Assembly (NCBI GenBank): GCA_964480365.1
Contig: CAYZPM010000001.1
Coordinates: 62,001 to 126,000, forward strand
Source of the DNA: CAIQPV01 sp964480365
Lineage (GTDB): Bacteria > Pseudomonadota > Gammaproteobacteria > Burkholderiales > Gallionellaceae
Length of the DNA: 64,000 nt
Direction: 5' to 3'
Position 1 is the first letter of the stretch. Each line of letters begins with the position of its first letter. Below, one piece after another: positions 30,167 through 37,438 of the stretch. Under the pieces are notes generated by a model. That model was not told the DNA's origin. It worked only from the letters and a program-made list of their open reading frames with translations, and searched no databases. Both the position numbers and the translations under genes were made by a program.

Positions 30167-31939
30167 ATGAACGCACACTTAAAGTTTGCACACCTAAACA
30201 GGATTAGCGAGAATCCCACAGTAACAATTTTGCTACAACATACCCCTCCTGTCGAAGAGTCGGTGCCATGCCTGAACGTGCTTGAGCTATTCCTGAGTAA
30301 TTCAGGCATCTTTGCCATCCCGGTAGTCAATAGTGACAATATTCCATTAGGAATCGTTGATCGCCACTCTTTTATCGACATCTTTATCAAACCTTATACC
30401 AAGGAAATCTACGGAAAGAAGAATATTTCTGATTTCATGAATGCTTCTTCAATCATCGTCGACAAAGAAACATCCATTGATGATATTGCCAAGATCATTA
30501 TCGACGCGGGTATGCAGCACATGGTCAGCGGATTCATTGCCACGAGTGACGGAGAATACCTCGGTATCGCGAATGGCCATGACTTATTAAACGAAATTAC
30601 GCAGCGTAAGCAAGCCCATCTGTTTTATCTCGCTCACTTCGATCATCTGACTAAGCTGCCCAACCGCCTTCTCTTTCTCGACAGATTGACGATGGCGATC
30701 TATGAATCCTGTCGTAATAAAACTCAGGTTGGACTGCTATTCATCGACTTGGACAATTTCAAGCATTTTAATGACTCGATGGGTCACGGGTTTGGGGATA
30801 AGCTTCTATTGGCGGTAGCGACACGCTTGTCCACCTGCGCGCGTGAAAGTGACACAGTCGCGCGCCTGTCAGGCGATGAATTCACAATCATGCTGGAGGA
30901 TGGAAATAGTCAGGACGATCTGAAAATCTTGTGCAGTCGAATTGTGGAAACGATGAAACAGCCTTTGCATATCATGGGACGCGAAGTATTCATCACAGCC
31001 AGCATAGGTACCGCCATGTACCCCGACGACGACAATGAGCCGACCGGGTTGCTGGCAAAAGCTGATGCCGCCATGTATGAAGCCAAGCGCAGCGGTCGCA
31101 ACACCTATCGACATTACGCTCCGGGCATGAGTTTATACTCGTTCGACCGCATGTCCCTTGAAACTGACTTGCGCACGGCTTTGGCACACAACGAATTCGA
31201 GTTGTTTTACCAACCTCAGGTTGCACTCTCCACCGGTAAAATAGTCGGCAATGAAGCATTGATACGGTGGCGGCATCCGGAACGTGGACTGCTTTCCCCG
31301 ATCCATTTCATCGAAATAACTGAAGAAACCGGGCTGATCGTTCCCATCGGCAAATGGGTGCTTCAAGAGGCGTGTCGGCAGCACATGCTTTGGATAGAAA
31401 ACGGCATGGAACCAATGTGTATCTCGGTCAACATTTCCGCAATGCAGTTTTACCAAACCGGATTCTGCCAGATGGTGCGTTCCATTATCACTGATAGCGG
31501 CATGCAGCCGATCTATCTTGAACTCGAACTTACCGAAAGCCTGTTCATGCATGATGTGGATGTTGTTCTTAAGACTCTGAATGAATTGCATGAATTCGGC
31601 GTCAAACTGGCAATTGACGATTTTGGAACCGGTTATTCAAATCTTGGTTATCTGAAAAGATTTCCTATCGACAGGCTAAAAGTCGACCAATCCTTCATCC
31701 GTCACTTAGAGCGCGAACCCGTAAACGTCGAAATTGTCCGGGCCATTGCAGCTCTGGGGAAAAGCATGTCGCTGGAATTGGTTGCAGAAGGGGTTGAAAC
31801 TGACATCGAGATGGACTTGGCCCAGTCCAGCGGTTGCGAGTTTGTCCAAGGATACCGGTTTTCAAAACCCCTGCCCGCAGACCAACTTGAAGCATGGGTA
31901 AAAGAAAGAAACTTGACTCAAGTTGTCATTAGCCTGTAA
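30167..31939 (+). CDS. CBS-like/GGDEF/EAL cyclic-di-GMP signalling protein
   Basis: A 590-residue cytoplasmic protein with an N-terminal pair of CBS-like segments (about 10-145: SGIFAIPVVNSDNIPLGIVD and MVSGFIATSDGEYLGIANG), a GGDEF domain (about 158-320) and an EAL domain (about 335-580). The diguanylate cyclase signature is RLSGDEFTIML (SGDEF, compatible with activity), with DLDNFKHFNDSMGHGFGD before it. The EAL domain keeps NEALIRW, LELTES, IDDFGTGYSNL, DRLKVDQSF and EGVE, so phosphodiesterase activity is likely. No membrane helix. ATG 30167 chosen; a TTG lies two codons upstream. A strong terminator follows. It may tune the exopolysaccharide locus next door; this is inference. Confidence 0.9.
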   Translation: MNAHLKFAHLNRISENPTVTILLQHTPPVEESVPCLNVLELFLSNSGIFAIPVVNSDNIPLGIVDRHSFIDIFIKPYTKEIYGKKNISDFMNASSIIVDKETSIDDIAKIIIDAGMQHMVSGFIATSDGEYLGIANGHDLLNEITQRKQAHLFYLAHFDHLTKLPNRLLFLDRLTMAIYESCRNKTQVGLLFIDLDNFKHFNDSMGHGFGDKLLLAVATRLSTCARESDTVARLSGDEFTIMLEDGNSQDDLKILCSRIVETMKQPLHIMGREVFITASIGTAMYPDDDNEPTGLLAKADAAMYEAKRSGRNTYRHYAPGMSLYSFDRMSLETDLRTALAHNEFELFYQPQVALSTGKIVGNEALIRWRHPERGLLSPIHFIEITEETGLIVPIGKWVLQEACRQHMLWIENGMEPMCISVNISAMQFYQTGFCQMVRSIITDSGMQPIYLELELTESLFMHDVDVVLKTLNELHEFGVKLAIDDFGTGYSNLGYLKRFPIDRLKVDQSFIRHLEREPVNVEIVRAIAALGKSMSLELVAEGVETDIEMDLAQSSGCEFVQGYRFSKPLPADQLEAWVKERNLTQVVISL

Positions 31940-32043
31940 CTGACTTATTGGATAATCTGGGCTGGCAAAGTGATTTTTGCCGTTTGCTCAATCTCTCCAT
32001 TTCCCCATTGAGCATACGTTCTGGCTCCCCGTCAGAACAACGT

Positions 32044-32077
32044 TATCCCCCATGCTCAGGCTTGGGGGATTTTTTTA
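32044..32077 (+). terminator. rho-independent terminator after the GGDEF/EAL gene
   Basis: TATCCCCCATG, a short loop, then CTTGGGGGAT followed by TTTTTTT: a GC-rich stem with a plus-strand T-run about 105 bp after the gene's stop. Its right arm overlaps the last codons and stop of the convergent galU, so both transcripts meet here. Confidence 0.85.
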
Positions 32078-32961
32078 TTCCGGAAGCCCTTATCCTTAGC
32101 CATAGCTTCCAGATATAGCTCAAAGTCCGCGCCAATTTCCGGGTGCCGTAGCCCAAAAGCGACAGTCGCCTCCAAGTAGCCCAGCTTCGAACCACAGTCA
32201 TAGCGCACCCCGTCGTAGCGATAAGCCAGTACCTGCTCTTCTGCCAGCAACGAAGCTATCCCATCCGTAAGCTGGATCTCCCCGCCCGCTCCTGGCGGGA
32301 TCTTTTCCAGATGATGGAAAATACGCGGCGTCAAAATATAGCGACCTACTACGGCCAGTGTGGAAGGCGCATTTTCCGGGGTTGGTTTCTCAACAATAGC
32401 ACTCACCTGATTGACCCGCTCAGCCACCGGACGGCTCGCCACGATGCCGTAACTCTTGACTTCGTCACGCGGAACATCCTGCACCCCCAGCACTGAACAA
32501 CGGTAATAATCGTATGTGTCCACCATCTGCCGCATCACCGGCGGGTTTCCATCCAGCAGGTCGTCCGCAAGAATCACTGCAAAAGGTTCTTCTTCCAAAA
32601 CCGGACGGGCGCACAGCACCGCATGACCGAGGCCAAGCGCCTCTGCTTGGCGGATATAAATGCAGTTCACATTCTTGGGCAACAGGTTCTGCAACAAGTC
32701 GAGCATTTTTGTATTGTGCTTGAGCTTCAGTTGCTCTTCCAGTTCGTAGCTCTTGTCGAAGTGATCCTCAATGGCGCGTTTGCTGCGACCCGTAACAAAT
32801 ATCAAATCGGTAATGCCCGCAGCCACGACTTCCTCGACCGCATATTGAATAAGCGGTTTATCCACGATCGGCAACATTTCTTTCGGGCTCGCCTTGGTTG
32901 CCGGCAGAAAGCGTGATCCTAGCCCCGCAACGGGGAAAACTGCTTTACGAATTTTTTTCAT
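32056..32961 (-). CDS. galU: UTP-glucose-1-phosphate uridylyltransferase
   Basis: Makes UDP-glucose from UTP and glucose 1-phosphate, a precursor of exopolysaccharide and other envelope glycans. The 301-residue protein begins MKKIRKAVFPVAGLGSRFLPATKASPKEMLPI (nucleotidyltransferase motif) and has VDKPLIQYAVEEVVAAGI, FAVILADDLLD, and GGEIQLTDGI. ATG 32961 follows GAGAGGG; the longer frame to 33033 adds unconserved residues. It closes the minus-strand polysaccharide region, which needs UDP-sugars. Confidence 0.95.
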   Translation of the reverse strand: MKKIRKAVFPVAGLGSRFLPATKASPKEMLPIVDKPLIQYAVEEVVAAGITDLIFVTGRSKRAIEDHFDKSYELEEQLKLKHNTKMLDLLQNLLPKNVNCIYIRQAEALGLGHAVLCARPVLEEEPFAVILADDLLDGNPPVMRQMVDTYDYYRCSVLGVQDVPRDEVKSYGIVASRPVAERVNQVSAIVEKPTPENAPSTLAVVGRYILTPRIFHHLEKIPPGAGGEIQLTDGIASLLAEEQVLAYRYDGVRYDCGSKLGYLEATVAFGLRHPEIGADFELYLEAMAKDKGFRNKKIPQA

Positions 32962-33152
32962 TACCCTCTCCGTATTCAAATCAATTTCAATATATTTTGC
33001 AACCAGAAAACCTTCAGGACTCGATATATCCACCGGTCAAGAAGCGGCTGGAGATTAGATGCGTATTACACCTCAAACCCGCCAGTCATAACGATGGCAA
33101 ACCCACCACCTATTCCAATCAAAACCCGCCACGAGCTTTGAGTCCTTCGGCA

Positions 33153-33563
33153 TCACGGAATAAAATCATCAAGACGAGTACCGGAGCTCAGTCCGTCAAT
33201 GTTTTTAAAATGTGCGTCGAGCGTCAACAGCGCGGCGCCGTGCTCCAGGCTGCTGGCCGCAATCCACAGGTCATTGGTGGGAATAGGCTGGCCTTTTCGT
33301 CGTAGTGCGGCATAGACCAGAGCATAGAGGTCTGCTGTGGCGGTCGTGCTGGAAACGACCTTCACGCGCGGGGTATTGAGAAATTGCGTCAACTCGCTAC
33401 GATTATTACTTTCCCGCTGACCCGCAGCGAAGCCACCCAGCAGTTCGCCCAATACGGTAACGCACACGATGATGATGGGTGCGTGTTGTAGCACGGAGAC
33501 TATTTGCTCCTCGCCACGCTTGAAGGCAGTGTAAGCGTTGGTATCCAGTGCGATGGGTCTCAT
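33153..33563 (-). CDS. VapC-type PIN-domain toxin
   Basis: Predicted ribonuclease toxin of a type II toxin-antitoxin pair. 136 residues; PIN-domain acidic residues are in IALDTNAYTAF (first Asp), VLGELLGGFAAG (Glu), and PTNDLWIAASSLEHGAALLTLDAHF (the last two acidic residues). ATG 33563 lies three bases after the stop of the upstream antitoxin gene. First of three toxin-antitoxin modules in a 4-kb stretch interrupting the polysaccharide genes. Confidence 0.88.
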   Translation of the reverse strand: MRPIALDTNAYTAFKRGEEQIVSVLQHAPIIIVCVTVLGELLGGFAAGQRESNNRSELTQFLNTPRVKVVSSTTATADLYALVYAALRRKGQPIPTNDLWIAASSLEHGAALLTLDAHFKNIDGLSSGTRLDDFIP

Positions 33564-33566
33564 TGC

Positions 33567-33824
33567 TTACTTCCACAGTGCCGCGTCAACCTCGGCAAAA
33601 GCAGCGGTGTTGCGCTCAAAGGCTTGCGCTTCTTTTGCACTCCAAGTACCTGCCAAACTATTGAGATCATCAAACTTTTTTAATACGTTCAATTGAACTG
33701 GGGAGCCAGTGTCCTGCAATAAGCGCAAAACCAAACTATTGAGGCTGCTACCTTCTTGTTTTGCCTGACTCTTAAGCCGAGTCAGTGCCTTATCATCGAG
33801 TCCACGAATACTCATAGTTGCCAT
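33567..33824 (-). CDS. FitA/VapB-type ribbon-helix-helix antitoxin
   Basis: 85 residues starting MATMSIRGLDDKALTRLKSQAKQEGSSLNS, an Arc/FitA-like ribbon-helix-helix for DNA binding, followed by a C-terminal tail (AFERNTAAFAEVDAALWK) of the sort that wraps the PIN toxin. ATG 33824 with AAGGTG upstream is preferred; the open frame upstream to 33896 has no family similarity. Operon with the PIN gene; autoregulation is usual for such pairs. Confidence 0.85.
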   Translation of the reverse strand: MATMSIRGLDDKALTRLKSQAKQEGSSLNSLVLRLLQDTGSPVQLNVLKKFDDLNSLAGTWSAKEAQAFERNTAAFAEVDAALWK

Positions 33825-34131
33825 GATGTCACCTTTGCACTCAAATTGCATGCTCGCATAGTAGCACTTCGGATTGAAGAAATCATCTGGCAACATCTAT
33901 TGCCGCTACTGGCGCTTTTGAATCGTAACGGGTGGTGGATTTAGGATCGTTATAACTGGCGGAATTTATTGGAATACGCATTAGATCACTACATGAAGGA
34001 TTATTTGATGTGTAGGTGCGCTAAACCAAGTTACTCTATCGCTGTTGCACCCCAAATTGGATCTGCGTTTTTTATTTATTCTTTGCTACCAACAGGTTTC
34101 ATAAGTTTCACGTTAAATCAACTTTGTAGGC
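33825..34131. other. intergenic region between toxin-antitoxin pair and fused glycosyltransferase gene
   Basis: About 300 bp of ordinary to AT-rich sequence. Should hold the antitoxin promoter on the minus strand. No gene, hairpin terminator or repeat was recognised. Confidence 0.4.
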
Positions 34132-35478
34132 TTACGGCACAATTCCCCAAACATGCATCAATTGCCTTCCCGCACCAAAAATAAATAGTGTGTTGGTCAC
34201 CAGATAACGTTTCCATAAACGGCGAGGTTCCGAGCACAGGCGGTGCAACCACTCCAGACCGGAGTTCTGCATCCACAGCGGCGCACGCTGTACCGTGCCT
34301 GCGTGGTAATTAAACGCCGCACCCACTCCGATCATCACCGCATGAATGCGAGTGCGATGAGCTTCCATCCACTTTTCCTGCTTGGGGCAGCCTAGACTGA
34401 CGAACACCACTCCGGCACCTGAGCTGTTAATGGATGCCACAATTGCATCATCCTCTGCTTCGCTTAAGGCTCTGAACGGTGGCGAATAGGCGCCGCCGAT
34501 ACGCAACCCCGGAAATGCGTTTCGCAACTTCGCAGACAGCAACCGTAGCGTTTCGTTAGAACTACCGTAAAAATAGACCATTTCCCCACTACGCTCAGCC
34601 AATGCACAGTATTTCCACATCAAATCCGGGCCGTTGATGCGCTCCTGGTCAACAAATCCCTGCCTGCTCAACATCCACGCAACCGGCTTTCCATCAGGCG
34701 TAGCCATATCCGCCAGATTCAGCGCCCGCTTGAACTCGGCATCATGACTAGCAGTTATCACTGAATGGACATTGCAGATACAAATATAGCGTGACTCGCG
34801 TGCGCGCGCCCAAGCGGCTATTCGAGTCAGTGTCTCGCCCCATGAAAGTGCATCAATGTAAGTATCAATTACTCTTGCTCCCTCGCGATTCATCCAGAAT
34901 TCCATCTTTGTATTCTGGCTGCGTCGAGCGATTGCAAAAGTAGCCATGAGCAAGCCCATAAGCAGCATTACCCACTGTGCCATTTCAGGAACAGGAGCCG
35001 CAGGAGCAATATTTAGAGTGCCCGCGTAGCTGCCACCTGCTGAACCGGAAACGATTCCCCTAACTTCTAACGTGTAGTCGCCGCTGCCCAAATTTATTGG
35101 ACTGATCACGGCAACCGTTTCATTAATGCCCGACTGAGTTATCGAAATTGGGGTGCTCCACTTTTCCAGTGTTCCGCTTGAGTTAAAGAGCCTTGCCTCA
35201 AGACCATCTATGCCAAAATACGTCCCAAGGCTGATCGTGGATGTAATTGAGTCGACAGATGCCGTCGATATATTGAACAAGTAATCATCATAAAACTGGG
35301 TTGTGGAAGAAGATAAAAATGTATTCCCGTAATTTATACTGACGGGTATAGATAGATTACCCAGATCACCAGGTGGCGTCGGTGTTGCCATTGCCTGTCC
35401 CGATAGCACAAACAAAGTCGTCAGGCCGAGAACCATTAGCTTTGATAAAATTGATATCTTGGGATTCAAGGTTTCCAC
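34132..35478 (-). CDS. FxDxF PEP-CTERM protein fused in frame to a WecG/TagA-type GT26 glycosyltransferase
   Basis: A single 448-residue frame joins two proteins that are normally separate. Residues 1-31 are a signal peptide (LMVLGLTTLFVLSGQAMA). Residues about 32-160 are an FxDxF-family domain (QFYDDYLFN, YTLEVRGIVSGSAGGSYAGTL). Residues 163-186 form a sorting tail, VPEMAQWVMLLMGLLMATFA then RR, i.e. a PEP-like motif, helix and basic cluster. From Met192 (MEFWMNREGARVIDTYID) a complete GT26 domain follows, with NLADMATPDGKPV, GPDLMWKY, SLGCPKQEKWMEAHR and GAAFNYHAGTVQRAP. No ribosome site precedes Met192 or Met196. Gln188 is CAG, one transition from TAG where a PEP-CTERM protein would normally end. 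The signal topology leaves the transferase in the cytoplasm, where GT26 enzymes work. Either a real bifunctional protein or a read-through of a lost stop. Confidence 0.8.
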   Translation of the reverse strand: METLNPKISILSKLMVLGLTTLFVLSGQAMATPTPPGDLGNLSIPVSINYGNTFLSSSTTQFYDDYLFNISTASVDSITSTISLGTYFGIDGLEARLFNSSGTLEKWSTPISITQSGINETVAVISPINLGSGDYTLEVRGIVSGSAGGSYAGTLNIAPAAPVPEMAQWVMLLMGLLMATFAIARRSQNTKMEFWMNREGARVIDTYIDALSWGETLTRIAAWARARESRYICICNVHSVITASHDAEFKRALNLADMATPDGKPVAWMLSRQGFVDQERINGPDLMWKYCALAERSGEMVYFYGSSNETLRLLSAKLRNAFPGLRIGGAYSPPFRALSEAEDDAIVASINSSGAGVVFVSLGCPKQEKWMEAHRTRIHAVMIGVGAAFNYHAGTVQRAPLWMQNSGLEWLHRLCSEPRRLWKRYLVTNTLFIFGAGRQLMHVWGIVP

Positions 35479-35695
35479 CAGTTAATCGATGCGTTTGCAA
35501 ACTTTGCAGATGAGTGAGCACATTACTGGCTCAATGTGAAAATTTTTGTATTGAGAAACGCCATATGAATAGTCCGAACGGACTATTGAGCGAGACTGAG
35601 GAAGGCTAAAAGGTACTCACCCGGCTGGCGTGTATTGACAACAGATATACAAGCTGACACAGTGTGCGACTGTGATTTTGTTCCGGAGAATTGCC

Positions 35696-35974
35696 ATGAG
35701 GGATGCTTTGATTAACCTGCGCGCCCACGCCGAGCAGCGTGACCTCATTGATCAGGCAGCTCGGCTGCTGGGTAAAAACCGTTCAGATTTCATGCTTGAA
35801 GCCGCTTGCGAGAAAGCGCAGGGAGTCATGCTCGATCAAGTATTCTTTACCTTGAATGCGCAGAAATTTCAGAGTTTCCGTGCGATGCTTAGTGCACCTC
35901 CTTCCGCCGACTCAGGGCTTGAGAGGTTGCTTGCAACTAAGGCACGGTGGGATTCAACGACCGAGTCTCACTGA
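35696..35974 (+). CDS. DUF1778/TacA-type antitoxin
   Basis: 92 residues beginning MRDALINLRAHAEQRDLIDQAARLLGKNRSDFMLEAA, the ribbon-helix-helix of DUF1778 antitoxins, with a C-terminal toxin-binding tail. ATG 35696 is preceded by GGAGAA; the upstream frame is not conserved. It is followed 13 bp later by a GNAT toxin gene, the standard TacA-TacT order. Confidence 0.9.
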   Translation: MRDALINLRAHAEQRDLIDQAARLLGKNRSDFMLEAACEKAQGVMLDQVFFTLNAQKFQSFRAMLSAPPSADSGLERLLATKARWDSTTESH

Positions 35975-35987
35975 ATTGAACGGCGTT

Positions 35988-36464
35988 ATGCAGGCGCCGC
36001 AACCACTTGCTCAAGTGCATGACCTGAGCACTTTTGATTGTTGTGAGCCGGTTCTGAACGAATGGCTTAAACGTCGTGCCCTTGCCAATCAAGTAGCCGG
36101 TGCCAGCCACACATTTGTCATCGCGGGGGAGCGTAATCAGATTCTGGCTTATTACGCATTGGCTGCCGGTGCAGTCGCGCATATTGATGCGGCACGCTCT
36201 GTTCGTCGTAACATGCCTGATCCGATTCCTGTCATGGTGCTGGGACGGTTAGCCGTTGACCGAACCAGTCAAGGACAACAACTTGGCAGCGCTTTGCTCA
36301 AAGATGCGTACCTGCGCGCCGTTAATGTTTCGGAACACGTTGGCATCCGCGCGCTACTTGTTCATGCAGTCAACGATGCAGCCAAACAGTTCTACATCAG
36401 GCGAGGTTTTCAGCCGTCGCCAGCTAACCCATATACCTTAATGATTAAGCTACCCGGCGCGTAG
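35988..36464 (+). CDS. TacT-type GNAT acetyltransferase toxin
   Basis: 158 residues, starting MQAPQPLAQVHDLSTFDC and containing EWLKRRALANQVAGASHTFV, the family acetyl-CoA loop LGRLAVDRTSQGQQLGSALLKDA and the closing FYIRRGFQPSPANPYTLMIKLP. Toxins of this type acetylate aminoacyl-tRNA and block translation, held in check by the DUF1778 partner upstream. The last 114 bp of the gene plus 15 bp of flank recur at 37274-37402. Confidence 0.9.
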   Translation: MQAPQPLAQVHDLSTFDCCEPVLNEWLKRRALANQVAGASHTFVIAGERNQILAYYALAAGAVAHIDAARSVRRNMPDPIPVMVLGRLAVDRTSQGQQLGSALLKDAYLRAVNVSEHVGIRALLVHAVNDAAKQFYIRRGFQPSPANPYTLMIKLPGA

Positions 36465-36479
36465 TGAAGCTCTTAGGCA
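36351..36479. repeat. 129-bp direct repeat, copy 1 (3' end of the GNAT toxin gene)
   Basis: The segment beginning GCGCTACTTGTTCATGCAGT and ending GAAGCTCTTAGGCA is repeated in the same orientation at 37274-37402 with about seven base differences. The repeat runs past the stop codon, so it is a DNA duplication rather than only protein similarity. The HigBA-type module lies between the copies. Confidence 0.95.
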
Positions 36480-36597
36480 TCTCAGGCATAAATACGCTCA
36501 AACCACGCGGGCATGCTGTACACCGAAACGTTTTGTCGGTCTGGGAATAACCTAGAAACCGCAGTTGATGGGTTCGTAGGTGGCACACAATTCTATT

Positions 36598-36888
36598 TTA
36601 TGCGTGGTGTAGGGCTTTTGCTTGTAGAGATACCCCAAGCGCGCGTACCACTTTTAATACGGTGTCATAGCGTGGCTTGGCACCAGGAGCCAGCGCCTTG
36701 TACAAGCTTTCGCGCCCAAGGCCAGTATCCTTGGCAAGCTGGCTCATGCCACGGGCGCGTGCCACATCTTTGACGGCGACAAGGAACATGTCCGGGTCAT
36801 CGTCTTCCAGTGCAGCGGTGAGGTAAGCAGCAATGGCATCGTCGCTATCGAGGTAATCTGCTGCGTCAAATTGGGTAAAACGAGTCAT
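36598..36888 (-). CDS. HigA-type addiction module antidote
   Basis: 96 residues with a helix-turn-helix (GMSQLAKDTGLGRESLYKAL, about 47-66) and the family opening TQFDAADYLDSDDAIAAYL. This is the putative addiction-module antidote family whose gene normally follows a short RelE-like toxin gene, as here. ATG 36888, 31 bp after the toxin stop, with AGGAG upstream. Confidence 0.88.
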   Translation of the reverse strand: MTRFTQFDAADYLDSDDAIAAYLTAALEDDDPDMFLVAVKDVARARGMSQLAKDTGLGRESLYKALAPGAKPRYDTVLKVVRALGVSLQAKALHHA

Positions 36889-36919
36889 GGTTTACTCCTT
36901 CTGTAAAACATCTAACAGC

Positions 36920-37213
36920 TTATGGCAAAGTACGCGCCATATCTTTAGCACGCTTGATGTCGCGTTTCTGGGTTGATTTATCCCCGCCCAGCAATAACAA
37001 ATAGACGACCTCTCCGCGCCGGGTGAAATAAGCGCGATAACCGGGGCCGTAGTGAATACGCATCTCAAAAACACCTTCTCCTACCGGCTCGCAATCACCA
37101 AAGCGCCCAGCTTCGGCAGCACGAATACGTTTGGCAATGATGGCCTTGCCAACCTGATCCTTCAGTCCAGACAGCCAATCGTCAAACTCATCCGATTTCA
37201 GAAACGCGTTCAT
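36920..37213 (-). CDS. RelE/HigB-type toxin
   Basis: 97 residues: KSDEFDDWLSGLKDQVGKAIIAKRI, FGDCEPVGEGVFEMRIHYGPGYRAYF and LLLLGGDKSTQKRDIKRAKDMA are the hallmark blocks of the RelE/ParE-superfamily killer proteins paired with HigA-type antidotes. It would cleave mRNA at the ribosome or otherwise block translation. First gene of a toxin-then-antidote operon, opposite in direction to the GNAT pair beside it. Confidence 0.88.
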   Translation of the reverse strand: MNAFLKSDEFDDWLSGLKDQVGKAIIAKRIRAAEAGRFGDCEPVGEGVFEMRIHYGPGYRAYFTRRGEVVYLLLLGGDKSTQKRDIKRAKDMARTLP

Positions 37214-37273
37214 GCTTGCATCGTATCCTTTCGGATACTAATGTCAAGCACTTTTTTAGTTGCAATGATCATT

Positions 37274-37402
37274 GCGCTACTTGTTCATGCAGTCAACGAT
37301 GCAGCCAAACAGTTCTACCTCAGGCGAGGTTTTCAGCCGTCGCCAGCTAACCCTCATACCTTGATGATTAAGCTGCCCGGCGCGCATTGAAGCTCTTAGG
37401 CA
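37274..37402 (+). pseudogene. truncated duplicate of the GNAT toxin 3' end (repeat copy 2)
   Basis: Encodes only ALLVHAVNDAAKQFYLRRGF, then QPSPANPHTLMIKLPGAH and a stop, the last 39 residues of the TacT-like toxin at 35988-36464, and shares 15 bp of sequence beyond the stop. It lacks the rest of the acetyltransferase domain and any start of its own, so it is non-functional. It marks the right edge of the HigBA-type insertion. Confidence 0.92.
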
Positions 37403-37438
37403 AAACTGGTCACACCGTCACCCACCAGCGCTGTGATT

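Noticed and set aside
36513..36773. Plus-strand frame after the GNAT toxin gene
   Set aside because: Overlaps the well-supported HigA-type gene on the other strand and has no similarity to known proteins.
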